The position numbers and the translations under genes are program-made. Of a stretch of DNA of 64,000 nucleotides, positions 63,908-64,000 are shown in pieces; positions within the stretch are counted from its first letter, which is position 1, and each line of letters begins with the position of its first letter. The stretch covers positions 41,159,030-41,223,029 of the forward strand of contig CM020618.1 in assembly GCA_009829735.1 (NCBI GenBank), in the 5' to 3' direction. The notes under the pieces are model-generated. The model was not told the DNA's origin. It worked only from the letters and a program-made list of their open reading frames with translations, and did no database searches. The stretch comes from Pyropia yezoensis (taxonomy: Eukaryota > Rhodophyta > Bangiophyceae > Bangiales > Bangiaceae).

Positions 63908-64000
63908 TTACGCGTCCTCGCTTACCAGGTGGGTCGACACCTTGGCCACGTGCAGCTGCTTGGCCTTGCCACGGGTAACGTGCCGCGTGGCGCGCCGATG
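63908..64000 (-). other. Possible upstream exon at the window edge
   Basis: Minus-strand sequence is open for about 30 codons (VTRGKAKQLHVAKVSTHLVS) and contains a CTGGTAAGC donor-like site before the ATG at 63907. It could be the end of a preceding exon of the same or another gene. Confidence 0.25.

Noticed and set aside
1-64000. tRNA, rRNA, CRISPR arrays, riboswitches
   Set aside because: No cloverleaf-like A/B boxes, rRNA core motifs or regularly spaced short repeats with unique spacers were seen; the repeats present are LTRs, minisatellites and inverted repeats.

Overview
The window looks like nuclear DNA of a GC-rich photosynthetic eukaryote. Host genes are compact, with very high third-position GC, a recurring CACCATG start context, C/T-rich leaders and few introns. 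Two encode relatives of proteins tied to plastids in plants (an HCF173-like SDR/CIA30 protein and a RUS/DUF647 protein); two belong to the core eukaryotic nuclear machinery (Mediator MED21 and splicing factor CWC24/RNF113). A bangiophyte red alga of the Porphyra/Pyropia type would fit, but that is inference from composition and gene content. I saw no rRNA, tRNA, CRISPR or bacterial operon structure.

Layout. 1-14,320 is a gene island: the 5' end of a gene leaving the window on the left (1-117, minus), a DUF1838-like gene (2716-3957, plus), the HCF173-like gene (4465-6327, plus), convergent with the RUS gene (7089-8951, minus), then two head-to-head paralogues encoding small Ala/Gly/Val-rich proteins (10591-11070 minus; 13853-14320 plus). 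14,683-43,122 is best read as one decayed hAT DNA transposon of about 5.2 kb, with CAGAGGTG terminal inverted repeats and a near-perfect 8-bp target duplication. It is blown up to 28 kb by three later insertions: chromovirus A (15823-28786), a solo LTR of family C (30533-31380) and chromovirus B (32040-41419, opposite strand). All three have perfect 5-bp target duplications.

43,123-53,440 is a second, sparser gene region: a MED21-like gene with one intron, a CWC24/RNF113-like gene, several unidentified ORFs, and a 1.5-kb inverted-repeat-bounded unit. From 53,441 to the right edge lies a PIF/Harbinger DNA transposon. Its transposase gene is split by a family-C chromovirus (53852-61883), and that element is itself split by a solo LTR of another family (59475-60047).

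The most novel-looking items are: (i) a long ORF of about 647 codons, antisense to gag-pol, shared by chromoviruses A and B between pol and the 3' LTR; (ii) an extra ORF with two U1-type zinc fingers upstream of gag in element C; (iii) the divergent pair of Ala/Gly-rich paralogues; and (iv) the layered insertion history, in which A and B chose the same pentamer. The 500-N gap inside element A is flanked by a 3.09-kb repeat that is most simply an assembly overlap, so the true element A is probably about 9.37 kb, like B.
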